A stretch of 64,000 nt of DNA from Paragordius varius. Its lineage: Eukaryota; Nematomorpha. Within the stretch, counting starts at the first letter, position 1. Every line of letters begins with the position of its first letter. Location: the NCBI GenBank assembly GCA_964247055.1, contig OZ176056.1, forward strand, positions 8,866,001 through 8,930,000, in the 5' to 3' direction. Made by a program: the position numbers and the translations under genes. Of this stretch, positions 35,882-49,828 are shown one piece after another. The notes below the pieces were generated by a model that saw nothing but the letters and a program-made list of their open reading frames with translations, did not search any database and was not told the DNA's origin.

Positions 35882-38051
35882 GCATGAAAGTTTTACAAAT
35901 AAAAGTTTTATAAAAATTTGACTTAATACATTTATATCGAGTTTCTTCCAAATATGTATATTCCTATTCATTCACAGCGATAATAGCCTATTCATTTTAA
36001 TACTTAAGCCCTAACCTACTTATTTTATTTTTATTTTCATTACAATTGATTGATTAACAATGGAAAATATAAAGTTTATTAAGACTTTACAGAATTCTGA
36101 TGAAGTGGCGCCTCCTATCTTGAACTGTTCTTTGGTGCCTTATTACATTTTTATGTTATCCAATTTGCATTTATAATTCAAATATAAGTCAAACTTATTT
36201 AATATCATATTCCCATAACTTTTGCGTTTTTAAAGCTACCGATCGCAAAAACAATGGCGCATAAAGTATGGAAGGAAGAGGATTTTTATATAAATGTTTT
36301 TCATTTTATCAATCGTTTATTAACCATTTTATGAAAACAAGATTCTAGTGTTAAGGGCTAGCTTAAGAATTGTTCTTATTTACTTTGCACAACTTTCACC
36401 TACACGTGACATCATAAAGTCCACTTTTTTTCTTTAATAACCCCTGGGGATTTTTTTGAACCTAACCATAGCCATAAGAAAATGGGAATATGGCAATTCT
36501 TTATAGAAAATCATTTTTGTTTTAATAAATTTATGGTATGAAAAGAATATATTAAACATATTTATGTTTTACTATGATAACTGGATTATATTCAAATATT
36601 TATCTTATTTTACATTCATATGATAATAGAAACACCATATACATTTTCTACGGTAGAGCAATTCTAAAACCAAGAAAATTCCAAAGCAAACTTGAAGATT
36701 TTTGCAACTGTTCTTTGTTCTTTTTTTTGCATATCAGGAATATTTATTTTACATATTTAACAATATTTATAACAGTTATGTGCTATCATATAATAAATTA
36801 TTAGTATTAAAACCTACTTTTTTCTCTACTCTGCAAAAGTATTATGCCTGTTGTACATCATATATCTTCTAGTTAAATATTTATTTATCTATTTATTTAG
36901 CAACAATGTATGGAAGGTTAATGCTTTAAGAATTTTTGTAAAGGCAATTCTTTAAAGAAAATATAAGATTATTTATTATTTAACTGATATTTATTTTTTA
37001 CACAAAAATTTATTAACTCATAGTGCCATCTTTAATATTATCTATAGATCAGCGATAAAATAATGTAAATTCATTGTGTGTCATTTTAAGGTAAAATTTA
37101 TTTTTTAACCAGAATTTATTGTATTTATCACACCCGATTATCGGGTAAAACACTTTTTCTATCAATAAGTAATTTGAGATTTTCATGGCAAATAATACTT
37201 TTTTATGTAATATTTTTTGTGATGACATGAAATAAAATGATATTTCATATTTTTTGCAATTTTATTGGTATAAAAATCAAGGTAATTAGGATTATGAAAT
37301 ATTATTATTTATGAATACAAGTTATTACTAAAAAAAACTTTTATGAAAATATATTATAACGAATTAAAAAGCTTTTTTATATTTTTTATATCGAAATTCG
37401 GGGGTTTTTAGTCACTTCCTTTAATTATGGCATAAAATTGCGAAAAAAATTAAAAAATTAATTTTTAACATAAGACTATAAAAGAAATACAAAACGCCAT
37501 ATAACTAAAATATTTATTTCATCAATTTTTATAGTTTTGTTGTCAAAATTTATCAAACACTTTTAATGTTTTGTAGAAATATTTTTGTGATTTATGACAT
37601 TTTGATTGAATTTTTTGTGCAGCTGGGTGTTCCTCTGTTTAGACAATAAAATAATATGCAAAAAATCATTTTAGGGTAGAAAGTTTCAGAGAATTATATA
37701 AATTAACATTACCTGGAACTATTATAGTGAATGTAATAAATAATGGATTGTCCGGTTTTAAAGGCATAGAGCCATTAAAATGATAAAAAAGTGTTCTAAG
37801 ATCGGAGAGTAGAAAAAACCTAAATTTTACAATAGATTTCGAATTTTTTTTATTGAAATATGATTTTTTACGAACATACATATCTAATCCTATAAATATT
37901 CCTTTAAGGACAATATTTAGAGCAAACTTATAAAGACTCCATTAATTTTTCGATATATATCAAGGTGGACCAGCTAACAATTCCAAATATTAGTGAAATA
38001 ATTATCAAAGATAATAAATTAATTGATCTATTTAATTACACATTTAGCATT

Positions 38052-38318
38052 TCTAAAAATTGGAATTATACCGACAAACCGTAAAAAAGACAAATATTTT
38101 TTTCTAAAAGACAACCATATTTTTTGAAGTCAATTTATTCAAAAATTACTGATTGTTATTGCAAATTAGGGATTAGATATGTTTTTAATACATTCATTTA
38201 TATCATTTACAAAAATTTAATCAAGCAGGTTATGTAGGAAAAAGTAGGGCTGTATTAAAAAAAAAATTTGTCTTTATATTTTTATGTTTTGTCCATAGTA
38301 TAATTTCAATTTACTGTA
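38052..38318. mobile_element. Palindromic MITE, family 1, intergenic
   Basis: AAAAATTGGAATTATACCGA at left and TAATTTCAATTTACTGTA at right, with paired inner arms. One of the few copies outside an intron. Confidence 0.6.
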
Positions 38319-39690
38319 AATCTATATAAAATTTTGTATTATACTGTCAATTGTTAATTGAAAAAATTTTAATTCAATTTCAAAAAAATTATTTAAAACA
38401 GGAGGCAATTTTTTATCCAACTTTCCGCTGTTTGATCACCAATACATAATTTTTGAAGCATATTAAATTACTTAAATATAATATAAGATATTTGCTATTT
38501 TTTTACACGAAACACCATATAATATTTTTTTATTTTATAATAAAAAATATCATTTTAAGGCGTCGTGAATCCCAATCAAAAAGTGACATAATCATATTTT
38601 TAGTTATCTATATTACAAATGAAAGATAGATGGAAATGAATAGCAAATTTTGACAATTTTAATCCATCTAACATATAAAAAAGCAAGGATTATCCCTACA
38701 GATGGACATCTGTTGTATACAAATGACATAAATATAAGACTAGATTATTTTGAAACTAATTTTTTTTATTTTTTCCATGGCATTACGAATACAAGTCCTA
38801 AGCTAAGAGCGTACACATCCAAAGCTTATATAATAAATTCCTATTGCATTAATATTGATTTTTGGATTAAAAAAAATTGATCCCTAAACCTCTATACAAA
38901 TTTTGTTTAATTAAAAGTGGACATACATACATATATATATATATGTGTTAGTCTTTGATATATTTATAAGTCTAAAAATTTATTTTTACTAAACTTAAAT
39001 TCGATTGTGAAATCATATTTATCAATCGATAAAGTAGTCAATTATAACATCTTTTGGTGTTAATTAGTAACATGTGAAAATTTATCGCTAATTATCGATT
39101 ATAATATTTATATTTATATAATGAACGACAAATTAGAAATATGTGCCGTTCTCAACTTAAAAAGCAATCTTAATAAAATTAATATTTTTTGCAAAAAATT
39201 GAAATAGAGTTTTAAAATCTCAAATTACTCACTCACTCGGTTTAAATGTTTCCAAAAAAGTCATGAGGAGTATCTTTATAGAAAGAATAGATTTCAGCCA
39301 AAACATATTCATATATTTTCGGCAATGATTAACTGGAAAGTTTCATAATCTATATATTTTGTTTTATTATTTTGATGAAAACATTGTTTATAAGCTTAAC
39401 CGCAAAACTAACATTTAACTATAAAAATATATATATAACAAATTAACATTTATTGATCGGTTGGCTCATTTTCATTTTTTGCTTTGCGCTTGCATTTTTG
39501 TTGTATTTTCGCACACAAAAATTTTTTTATACATCTAAAGAATATATATTTTTTCCAGAATATTCCTCCAGAATCTTTACATATATATCGCTTAATTTTA
39601 GCTAAAAAGAATACATCTAAATAATTTTGCACCTAAAAAACCATTTTTTTTTACTAATTTTTTATCCAACTCAACTGCATAGAGGATAAA

Positions 39691-42600
39691 ATGAAAAAAC
39701 GACCAGAATCCCTACCTGTCCGAACAAGAAGTGATTATCAAACTGCTAATATTTTACACGCAAACAATGTAAATAACCTGATAAAAACAAACGAACAGTT
39801 AAATTTAGTCGAAAAACCAGGAAAAAACATTGTACATCCATCTATTTTACATAAAAACTTTTTAGTAAATTCTAAAGCTAAAACACCAAATAAAGTAACA
39901 AATCATTCAATTGCATGTGGTGAAGGGCAAAAATCTGGACAGCACCACAGCTCATATAATCACCGCACAAATCCAAGGCAAAAACAACCAAGTTTTATCT
40001 CGTTGACTTCCTATACGACAGATAAAAGTGCACCCTCGTCTTCAGGAATATCTAGCTTACAGAGTCCCAGTGTACAGTTATTGAATGATTACTATGTTGA
40101 ACAAAATACTCTTCTGCAAAAAACAGCTTTGGGGGCGCCTTTTAAACATAATGATCAACAAAATAACGATTCCAATAACCTTCTTAAACAGACACCAGAG
40201 AAATCCAATGCTTTTTTAGATTCCTATAAGGAGTTGATTGTTAGACTGTCCCAAGCCCAACTGACTATTGATGAACTTTCCCGGCAAACTCATTTACAGG
40301 GGGATGCACTTAAGAATTGGAGACCATACCTTAGAGATGCTATTATAATGCAACAAAAACAACAAAGGTAGATAATAGCATAACAAACATTTTAGTTATA
40401 TTTCATAGTTTTTCGATCCTATATACCTGTTTTTTTTGGTTTATTAAAGAAAAGTCCTATTTTTCCGTTTTATTGATTCAACGGATTAACCTTTATCTGT
40501 AATATAAACTATTATTATTTAAGGTGACCAATGATTAATTTCACATATTTGGTTTTTAATATACATGATTGATTAACAGCAGAGTTGGTCATTCCAAGAT
40601 GTCCAAAAATAAAACTTATCCCTATCCATCAAATTTTATTTTTTTTTCTTTTTATTATGTACTATAAAAATATCGGTCCCGTTAAATTATCTCGTTTGTA
40701 CTGAATTAAAGAAAATTTTTGATAAAATATGATAAATTTAAATTTTATCATGGGATTTTTCTAATAAATTTCTTGTTAATGCGAAAATGTGTAGGGCTGG
40801 AAGTAGTTGTGTAATGCGATCACCCTCTTTGTATGCCCAAAGTTCACCCTATAACCCCAAAAGATCTTCTCAGTTTTCTAGAGATAAGGAATATTCTTTT
40901 GCAAGTTTAAGACGGCAAAGGAAACAGAAAGCACTCTATTTCGATGATAAAAAAAATAATGAACCTACGCATTGTCAAAATTTGGAAAATATTTCGGGTA
41001 AAATCCGACCTGAAAAGAGCCAATCACTTTACAATGTTCAAGCTATGAAGTTTACAGAAGCTAAGGATATTAATAAGGGATCTAATCAAGGAAATACAGA
41101 AAACACTGATAAAAATAACTTAAATAATATTGAGTTTAACTTGGAAAATAGTAAATCTGGTAAGATTTTTGACACAATTGAATATTCTGAAAAACCAATA
41201 ATACATTTATGTTAATAACTAACATTTTTTCTTTTGGTCACAGCTTTTAGGTCCAAAAATTTATTAAAATCTTTAAACTATACCTAAATCATACTTAAAA
41301 ATAAGCAAAGTTTAAAAAAGTTATTTATTCATGTCCAGGAGTCGTCAACTATCCTAAAAAAGCTAATTTTCAAAATTACTTTTCAATACTCAATATTTAA
41401 CCCATTTTTGCAGATGCAGATTGTAATATAAATTTAATTTAAGACCTAAGAGTTTAATTTTAAACAGAATTTTAAACCTAAGTTTACATAATATAATAGA
41501 AACTAGTTATGACTCCCAACAAAAATGCAGAGATTATTTAGCAAAATCTGAATTTACCCCAGAAGAAAATCAAGAGAGGAAAGATGTCCAAACACCAAAA
41601 ACGTATTTATCAATGAATTTAGATGCAGTTTGCAATGGTAAAAATAGCTTATATTTTTTGGTTGGAAATATAGTGTAATGAACTAAGAAAATTTATTTTT
41701 TTAACTATGATTAAATATATAGAACATTGTATCAGGTGCAAACTAGTAATCCAAAATAACGCATTCTTCTTCCTAAGTTTATATATGATACTACATAGTT
41801 TTTTTTGTCTAATAATCTGATTTTTTAATCAATTTTATTTAAAATACTTCGTTCGCAAGTTAGATAATTGCCTTTTGAAACTATCAGATAAAGTGTAGAT
41901 TTGTGGTCAATATAAAATTTTGATAGTGCATCCGATGTTAATTTTATGGGATATAGTAAAAACACGACTTATTCGGTATTACACTGATCTTAACATTTTT
42001 TTAAGGGGAGGGTTTATTTGTCTTTGAATTTTTGTACATTATAATAACCAAAAATATGATATAAAAATTTATTTTGGTTTTACTATAAATTATAGATACA
42101 TCAAGTAGAAAATCAAATTTTAATCATGTTTCATCAAATGTAAACCCCAGTATTAACGAATGTAACTCTGAAAATGCTTTTAAGCAAACTTCAAAAGCCA
42201 ATCATCGCCATTTGTTAATCAGTTACCTTATACGGCTTAAATGGATTGAAGATAATGTAATATTTTTGTTGTTTAAAAAGAGAAATTTAAACGCTATTTT
42301 TTGTTTGTTTAATGTTTGCCAATTAACTTTATGTAATTCAACAGATACATTGTATTAAGAAATAATGTGGGTTTTAGATCTGTTAAAAAATATTCCGATT
42401 GGATAGCTTATGAACAGAGATTTTAGTGTCACACCAAATATTAAAACAATATGTCATTATATTTTCTTTTAACAGTTCTAACATTAAATAAAAATAAGTT
42501 TAGCAAAATCTTTTACCTTAAACTTTCTGAAATTAATTATATAATAAACATATGTTTTACAATTTTTGACGGGACTTTTTAAAAGCTGTCACATTGACGG

Positions 42601-45600
42601 TCATTTAATTAAACACATACCTTATATATACGTATACATTTGCCCTAGCTAACAACCTTACAAAACCAATTTACAATTGATGATTTTTTAATGGATGCTA
42701 AAAATTCCTTAAACGCAAATGACCAGAAAACTGAATTAAATACCAATATTTATTATGGCTCTGAAAGTTCACCTACCAAAACGTTTATGGAAAAATGGGA
42801 AAACTTGAAGGCTGATTGGCATATTTTGCAACAAAATATTCAGAGTTGGCTAACGCAAAATGTCAATAATGTGTCTGACCGATTCCCTAATCAAACTGAA
42901 GAGTTTTTGAATAATTCTCAGTTCATGGATCAGGAAGATGATCATAACTCATTAGCGAGTTTGGATTATTCAGCTACGATAGATTTTGACGAGGATAGCC
43001 ATTCTATATCTTCGCATAAAGCGCACCCTTTGTCAATAACCAGTCCTGATATTGATACATCTTCTGCTGACATAACATTTGGCCCCGAAGAAGATGAAAG
43101 CCACCTAAAAGATAATTATTATGATAGCAAATTTATGTTCAAGAAAGAATTAAATCATAGCCTCCCTGGAACAAATAGTTACAAAACAAACTCTGTAATA
43201 CAAAGACGATTATTACAAGGGAATCATTGGACTTATGATGGTCAGCGATCTCAAAATAACCCAATAATTGACAATAAATTGGTTGAACGCTTTGTGAGCA
43301 CTGAAATGTGCCGGATAGATAAAAAATTTGAGAATATGGAGTCAACAATAGCATGCCTTAAAAAGGAGGATCAAGGCAAACCCATTAATAATAAAAACAG
43401 TTGCATAGAGAAAGAATCGAGTTCTTCACTAGAGACTCGCCCAAACACCCAATTGGAAATGGCTTCAAAAAATATTATATCATCATATCCTTACATAATT
43501 GTCGATAATACAAGAAATAAATCTCAGGGTACAATTAATTTTGCGGAGAATGGAGGCGTCAATGTAGAAAATCAAGTTATTGTTTGTTCACCCGCTAAAG
43601 AAATTATGATCCAATCAGTTGATTCTCATACGTCTTCCGTTATAACGGTTGTAGAAAACAGCCATGAAAAATCTAATATTTTGGAGGCGCCTATACTTAC
43701 CATCGAAAAAAACTTTTGTAAAATTCCTCAATATCGATACAATTGTGTTCAATCAACACAAATACACTTGTATCCAAACACTGCAAACAATACAACTATT
43801 AACTCTGATGCCTTGGGACGTAAATCTTTCCAGTATAGTGTATGCGTTACCAGTAGTTCGATAAAACACAATCCGGTAGCCATAAGCAAAATTAACCAAA
43901 CATCTTCGCAGGTTTGATGTGATACTAATTGATTTTTTACACCAGGTTATGACAACGGTTTTTAAGTTATATATATCTTTGAATTTTAAATTTTTTAATT
44001 TTGTGAATCCCAAGGGTTTTCTTAAAGCGGATTAAATAAGGGCAATCATGCTGTTGCTTATATTAAAAATGACTTAATTGACCTTTTTGATTTATAATTA
44101 TTTTCTCGAAATTAATCATAAGATTTTATCACAAGTTATATATATGGCATTTTATATACTCTATATCTCATTTTGGCTTGTTCTGACTTCTATAAAAATA
44201 ACCCGTTATATTATTATATTTAGTCTGAAACACAATCTGCATATTCTGCCAAAAGCATGCAACCAGACCCTAACACCAATGCGAGGATGCCATTGACCAA
44301 TTCGTACGAAAAAGGACCTACTGTATCAAACTCTCTAAATAAAATCATTGAATCGACTTCAAATGCATTAAGGATCAACGTATCACAACCAATAACTACA
44401 TACAAGTCTTGCTTAAAAGTTACGCCTGATACAAATCTCATTACTATATCATCATTAGCTGAAAAATATGGAATAAAAAGGGAAACGCCAAACATATCTT
44501 TTAAAAATTTTGTCCTATCACCACTCCAACATGAAAATGATGAAATAGCGCTGAAGCAAAGTGAAAACCCCACTTTAAAATATTTTACGGCAAATACGCT
44601 TGATACCAGAGCAAGCCAATATTTAAGGGCTGGTCAATTAATGAAATATCCTTCCATCACCGAAAAATATTCCACTTTAAGTAGTGGAGAAGCCCGCATT
44701 AAAAATTCCGCAAACATGAAGAATAGTAATATACTTAACAAATCATTTTATGAAACAAATACACCATCAAAAAAGCCACAGGATATTGGATATGGTGAGT
44801 TTCAAAAAAGACAAAATAATGACACAAAAGACACTTCATGTTACCAAGCCAATCCGAAATCTGAAATTACCAGCGTTTTTTCTACCATTTGTTCTGGCGC
44901 TTCAAATCCTTTCATAAGAGATATGTTTGATGAAGCCAGTTTACATGGGTGTTCTCAGCACTCAACCCCTGCTCACAAATACCAATCAAGTGTTGCTCAT
45001 ATCAAATTTAAACCAATTCAAACGCAATTAATGGTTAATTCTCACAAAGACAACAACACTGCACGACTTTTAAGCATACCTAGTAGAAAAGTTTATGAAA
45101 AAACAGAGGATAATACAGTAATCAACAATCGGGAAAAAAGTAATGCCATATCATATTTTCAAGATTTAAACAGCGGAGGAGACCCATATCTAAGTAAAGA
45201 CAATGAGGTTTTAAGACATCAAAGTAACAAAAATTTACCCAGTCTTGGTATGATGAGCCGATCGGAGTGTTGCGCTTTTAATTCAAGTCCCCTTAACACA
45301 AGTGTAATTCAACCTTCTTCTGTCCTGGGGGGATCGCCAACCGATCAACAAGATGTTATGCAATATTACAAATCACTTTATTATTTCTACTATTACCAAT
45401 ATATTGCAGCAAAGAAATATATGAAGCATTGTAAAAGCAATAACAGCTGCTTGAATCGGAATGGCACTGATCAAAATACCACCGACCCTTTGTTCCTTAA
45501 TGGTTATATTAGGGATTCTTACCTTGAACAATTGCGTGTTGCCATACGTAATCTCAAATCCTACCTCAAAGAGTTGGGGAGTGCCACGCTTAAAAAACAA

Positions 45601-47782
45601 AAATCATTTGATAATAATAATAAAAGGAATACAAATAAAACTTATTCGACATCTCAGCATGACAGTTTTTACGATTGGTGTAACGAGACAAACCTGAAAT
45701 GTCCACTCTATATTAAGTGTCAACATGAACAACCAACTCGTAGTAAAAAGCGTTTAGTTCCCTTCAAAATTAAGAAAAGTTGTAAGGATTACTTAAACAA
45801 AACCCTACCAATTCAAGGATCATACGAGGTGAGTCCATCAAAAAGTTATGATGAAAGTTTCAACGCAAACCATACAACAACATCGGATCATATGTCTGGT
45901 TTTGGCTGCAAAATACATTCGACTGGTAAGTTTTTAAATGTTAGTATTTACTTTAAATAAAATAATGTTGTTTAATCATTCAAAATATGGCTATTTCACA
46001 AGTTAAGTATTGTAAATAATTATTAAACGATTCAGAATAATTTTATATGAAAGTCTCAACGGTAAGAATACAAGCATTATAAAAATGTATTGTTAAAAAT
46101 ATAAACGCTTTTAAAATTAAAATTAATAGTACTTAAGAATCATAATTTATTCTTATACAACCTACAGTAAAAACTAAAATTATACGGACAAAAGGTAAAA
46201 ATATGAAGACAAATATTTTTTTCTAAAAAACAACCATACTTTTTAAATCTAGATTATGGCAAAGTGTGAAATAGAGTATATTATACTAACACAATCAATT
46301 CTATATTTTACGATTGTAACTTAGTAGCTTATATGAGAATTAAGTTTTTAAAAAGTATGGTTGTAATATTTGTGTTATTTTTACGTTTGTCCGTATAATT
46401 TCAATTTATACTGTATTAATCAAACTTAGGTAAACGATGCCATTCTACCATAGAATTACATCATCATCATCACAATAACGATTGCAGAGAATGTGTTCCA
46501 AACTATTTGAAACATATTTCCGATTGTCCAAGTATCTTGCCTTGTTGTGAGCCGTGTTCTTGCTGTCATCAAATGTCCTCGCCAGTTAAAAAATGTCACT
46601 TATGTGTCGCCAAATCTGATAAAACATGTCCCACATGTGGAAAAGATAAAAAAGTATCCGAAAACGCTACAAAGGAAAACCAAAAGAAACAGCAACGTTT
46701 TTCAATGATTTCGAATGCTAACATGGGTAAACAAAGATCAAAATGTCATTCTGTTGATTTCGAAGAGCATTCTACATATATAAATCATAGCTGTCTTCCA
46801 CCCGATCCCAACTTTTTAATACCTAGTGCTCAGGAGATATGTTCATTTGACACTAAAGAAATACAAAATATGGTTAATCCGCAAAATAAAATGCCTAAAG
46901 AAGTTGACATCGACAAAAATTCTGACTTAAAACGTCAATTCAGCACAGAAGTTAAGGCAAAATGTCCAATGTTGCGCTGTGATTCATTGCAATATACTCA
47001 TCAGGGGAAGAAAAAAATTTCAACAAACTTAAATACTGATCACAATTTAAGCCCTACTAAAATCAAAAATTTTAGCGAATATTATAACCAATTTATATAT
47101 GCTGACTACCCAAAATTTAAACCTTTGAGGAATTACACGGGTGATTTATTAGAGAAACCTGAAAATTTATTTATCAAGGATGCCATAACGCCCAAACACA
47201 TTGAAAAAAATGGTGTCAAATATATTGCTGTAGAATCATACAAAAGTGAAAATAATCGAAAACCAAAAAATGACCAATCAACCACCACACTGTTTGAAGC
47301 GACGTAAGATTTTTAAAAATTTAATCCTTTATTTGTAATCATTTTCCAAAAATTGAAACTATAGAGACAATACATAAAAAAAAATACAAATGAAGAACCA
47401 CCATACTTTTTTAAACCTTAATTCTTCACATACATAATTTATTAGTTACAATAATTATATATATGTGATATTTTGCAATTTAACAATGAGTCATAATTTA
47501 AAAAAATAAGTTTAGTAAAGTACAGTGACCTTTTAAAAAAATATTTGATTATATATTTTTACGTTTTGTCCGTATAAGTTAAAAATTACTTTATGTATCT
47601 CATATTATATTGTCAATATTTTTAGGAAAAATCAAAATGAGATTGATTTGATTGAGGAATCAAATTCTCACGATGCCAAATCGAAAGAAACCAAAAAGAA
47701 ACACATCGGGAAAATAAACTTAAAACATTATTTTAAACACATCTTCATAAAATCTTATTCTATTAAATCATCTTTCACATAA
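39691..47782 (+). CDS. Large disordered protein with Cys-rich segment, function unknown
   Basis: Eight exons join with consistent phases: 39691-40367, 40795-41159, 41500-41637, 42096-42256, 42649-43911, 44224-45925, 46430-47303, 47626-47782 (5337 nt, 1778 residues, TAA). The start follows the first in-frame ATG (MKKRPESLPVRTRSDY). Most of the chain is Ser/Asn/Lys-rich and probably disordered. Ordered-looking parts: SYKELIVRLSQAQLTIDEL (about residue 178), HRHLLISYLIRLKWIEDN, a helical WENLKADWHILQQNIQSWL, a Tyr-rich YYKSLYYFYYYQYIAAKKY and a helix YLEQLRVAIRNLKSYLKEL. Exon 7 opens with a His run and a Cys cluster (CCEPCSCCHQ, KCHLC, CPTCG) that could bind metal. The first helix faintly recalls the AKNA domain, suggesting a cytoskeletal scaffold, but this is weak. 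Confidence 0.85.
46163..46415. mobile_element. Palindromic MITE, family 1, abutting an acceptor
   Basis: TACAGTAAAAACTAAAATTA to TAATTTCAATTTATACTGTA. The right end lies 14 nt before exon 46430-47303 of the large disordered protein, so the element supplies the pyrimidine-rich run-up to that splice site. Confidence 0.75.
47346..47594. mobile_element. Palindromic MITE, family 1, filling an intron
   Basis: CAAAAATTGAAACTATAGAG at left, GTTTTGTCCGTATAAGTTAA at right. The intron (47304-47625, 322 nt) consists almost only of this element. Confidence 0.6.
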
Positions 47783-48589
47783 TTATATAAATTATTTATT
47801 TGATTATTTTATATTTATACAACAAGCTTCTTCCAAATGTCCAACATATGTAGTCTATGATGACATTTTATTTTGATTGTGTGTTGAAAAATTTATTTTT
47901 TATAAAAAAAATTAATAAATATCTATCATTGTTGAAAAGTGATAAATTACTTTTTAAAACACTGAAAGGGTTTAAAATTCTCATTAAGTTAATATGGTTA
48001 CAGTTTTGTATTTTCAATAGGTGAAATCCACAAAATGTTTGTTTTAAAAAATTAAAGCCATCGAATTTTGAGGCCAGATGTCAAATAAAAAATTATCCTA
48101 AATCTTAGCTAGAATATTGTTTGACACCGCTTATAAATTATAAAAATCTGTTTTAATAATAATAAATACACTCCTGTCCTAATTCAATAATATATTTCAA
48201 CAAAAAATTATAATTATCAAACGAATATATAGCTAAAAATTGCAATCTAATTATATTACATATTATTATATACATTTATAAGAGGTCAGACCTACGCCTG
48301 AGTATTTATAAAAAAATATTTTAGTAGTTAACACTTTGTTTCAAATTTCTAAACAACCCGGAATAAAATGGATATTTTTAAAAAACTAAAGAGACGTCTA
48401 AATTTTTTTATGCTTCTTTATCCTAACAAAAATTATATAAATAGCTGAAATATCTCAATAAATCCAGTTTTCAAAAAAAAGTTCTATATCAAACTACTTC
48501 GGCGCCATTTTTGTTTTAGAACATTTTTGCAAAATATCGTGTTTATTTAATTTAAAAGCTAAAGTTAAAGCTAATTGTTTAATCACATC

Positions 48590-48870
48590 TAGAATTGATA
48601 GGAGCAGAAACGGTGGTCTATTTTGTATTATATTTAAATTTAGATAATGCACCACACATGTCATGTTGACTAAATTACCTTTGGGTTTTACCTTAAAATA
48701 AATAATATAAAGTATTTTTTGATGGTGTTTTGAAATATTCCGGTTTTATGTTATATAAGTGCAAACTTTTGCCATGGTTTCAATTCCTTCCAAAATTTTT
48801 GAAGTATTCAATTTTAAACAGGCCTAGGGTATATAACTATCCCAATTTGAATTGAAGGACTGGAATGAAT
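48590..48870 (-). repeat. Dispersed repeat C, copy 2 (inverted)
   Basis: Its reverse complement follows 9330-9570 block by block (TTCAATTCAAATTGGGATAG, GCCTGTTTAAAATTGAAT, GGAAGGAATTGAAACCAT, then GTCAACATGACATGTGT), with scattered substitutions and short indels. Confidence 0.5.
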
Positions 48871-49037
48871 GTGCCAAGTTTTACAATAATAAATGCTTTC
48901 AATATACCTCGAAATAGTTCTTTTTTGGTTTACAGCTTCACCCCATATTAAATAGGAAACGTATATTTTATAATTTCAAAAAAATTAGCTATAAACAGAA
49001 GCTTGTCTTACCTTGAAATTTTAGTAAAACATGTTTT

Positions 49038-49078
<41 letters not shown>

Positions 49079-49647
49079 CTTACAGTAGCGTATGATGTAA
49101 AAAAACGTTTGTCCGAAATTGAATAAACGAAATTAATGTTGAGGTGTAGGACATGAAATGTTTGAATTCACATTGTTGGGTTATATCATATTGGATTTTT
49201 TATTTAGAGAGTCGCGACACCATTTAAGGTCGCGAGTGATAAAAATACAATTTTAAAAATGTTTTTTTTAAAAAATTATTGTAATAAATAACAACAATCA
49301 TCTTAGATAAAAATATCAGTAAAAGGTCAAAATCCACTTTTGTTTTTGGCATCATAATAAAAACATATCTATAACATTTTGTGCAAACTTCAATTTTAGA
49401 TTATATGACAAAATGAATTTAAATTTATATATAATTATATTCATATGTGTATTGTTACCTAATAAATATATAATCAAAAATATTAATTTATTTTTCTTTC
49501 ATATTTGTTGGGTGTCGTTAAGAAACTCGCAATTGTCGGGAATTGCAAAAGTTGAAAGCCCTATTTACATCTTAACGTCTCTCAATAATTATATACATAC
49601 TAATAAACCAAATTAAATTCAAAGCTTTATTTTGATACCAGCTTGAA

Positions 49648-49768
49648 AAATGTTGCGTTTGGATGAAAAAATGTTGTTTTTGGTTAAAAAGTGTTGCTTA
49701 TGCTTGAAAAAGTTGCGTTTGTTTGAAAATTGTTGCGTTTAGTTGAAAAATGATGTTTTTGCATGAAA
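49648..49768 (+). repeat. 20-nt minisatellite, about six units
   Basis: Head-to-tail units of the form AAAAATGTTGCGTTTGGTTG with a few changes in each, placed immediately left of a long TA tract (49771-49826). Confidence 0.7.
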
Positions 49769-49769
49769 G

Positions 49770-49770
<1 letters not shown>

Positions 49771-49826
<56 letters not shown>
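49771..49826. repeat. TA microsatellite
   Basis: Near-perfect alternating AT of about 55 nt, the longest simple repeat in the window. Similar shorter tracts occur near 2580, 3096, 3456, 4002, 34601, 49040 and 61075. Confidence 0.9.

Positions 49827-49828
<2 letters not shown>

Larger units (their letters stand above)
34212..39690. other. Gene-poor stretch with repeat remnants
   Basis: No host gene is supported. 34.6-35.2 kb is a copy of a dispersed repeat also seen near 7.8-8.3 kb and 49.8-50.2 kb. A LINE 3' coding remnant lies at 35548-35881 and a family-1 MITE at 38052-38318. TA microsatellites occur near 34601-34632 and 38930-38946. The rest is AT-rich sequence in which I see nothing definable. 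Confidence 0.5.

Noticed and set aside
36574-36804. Open frame of 76 codons in the gene-poor gap
   Set aside because: Composition follows base bias, with no motif, no flanking splice signals and no neighbouring exons.
43139-43354. Minus-strand open frames within 43.1-45.6 kb
   Set aside because: They lie opposite the long, phase-consistent exons of the large disordered protein and have no independent support.
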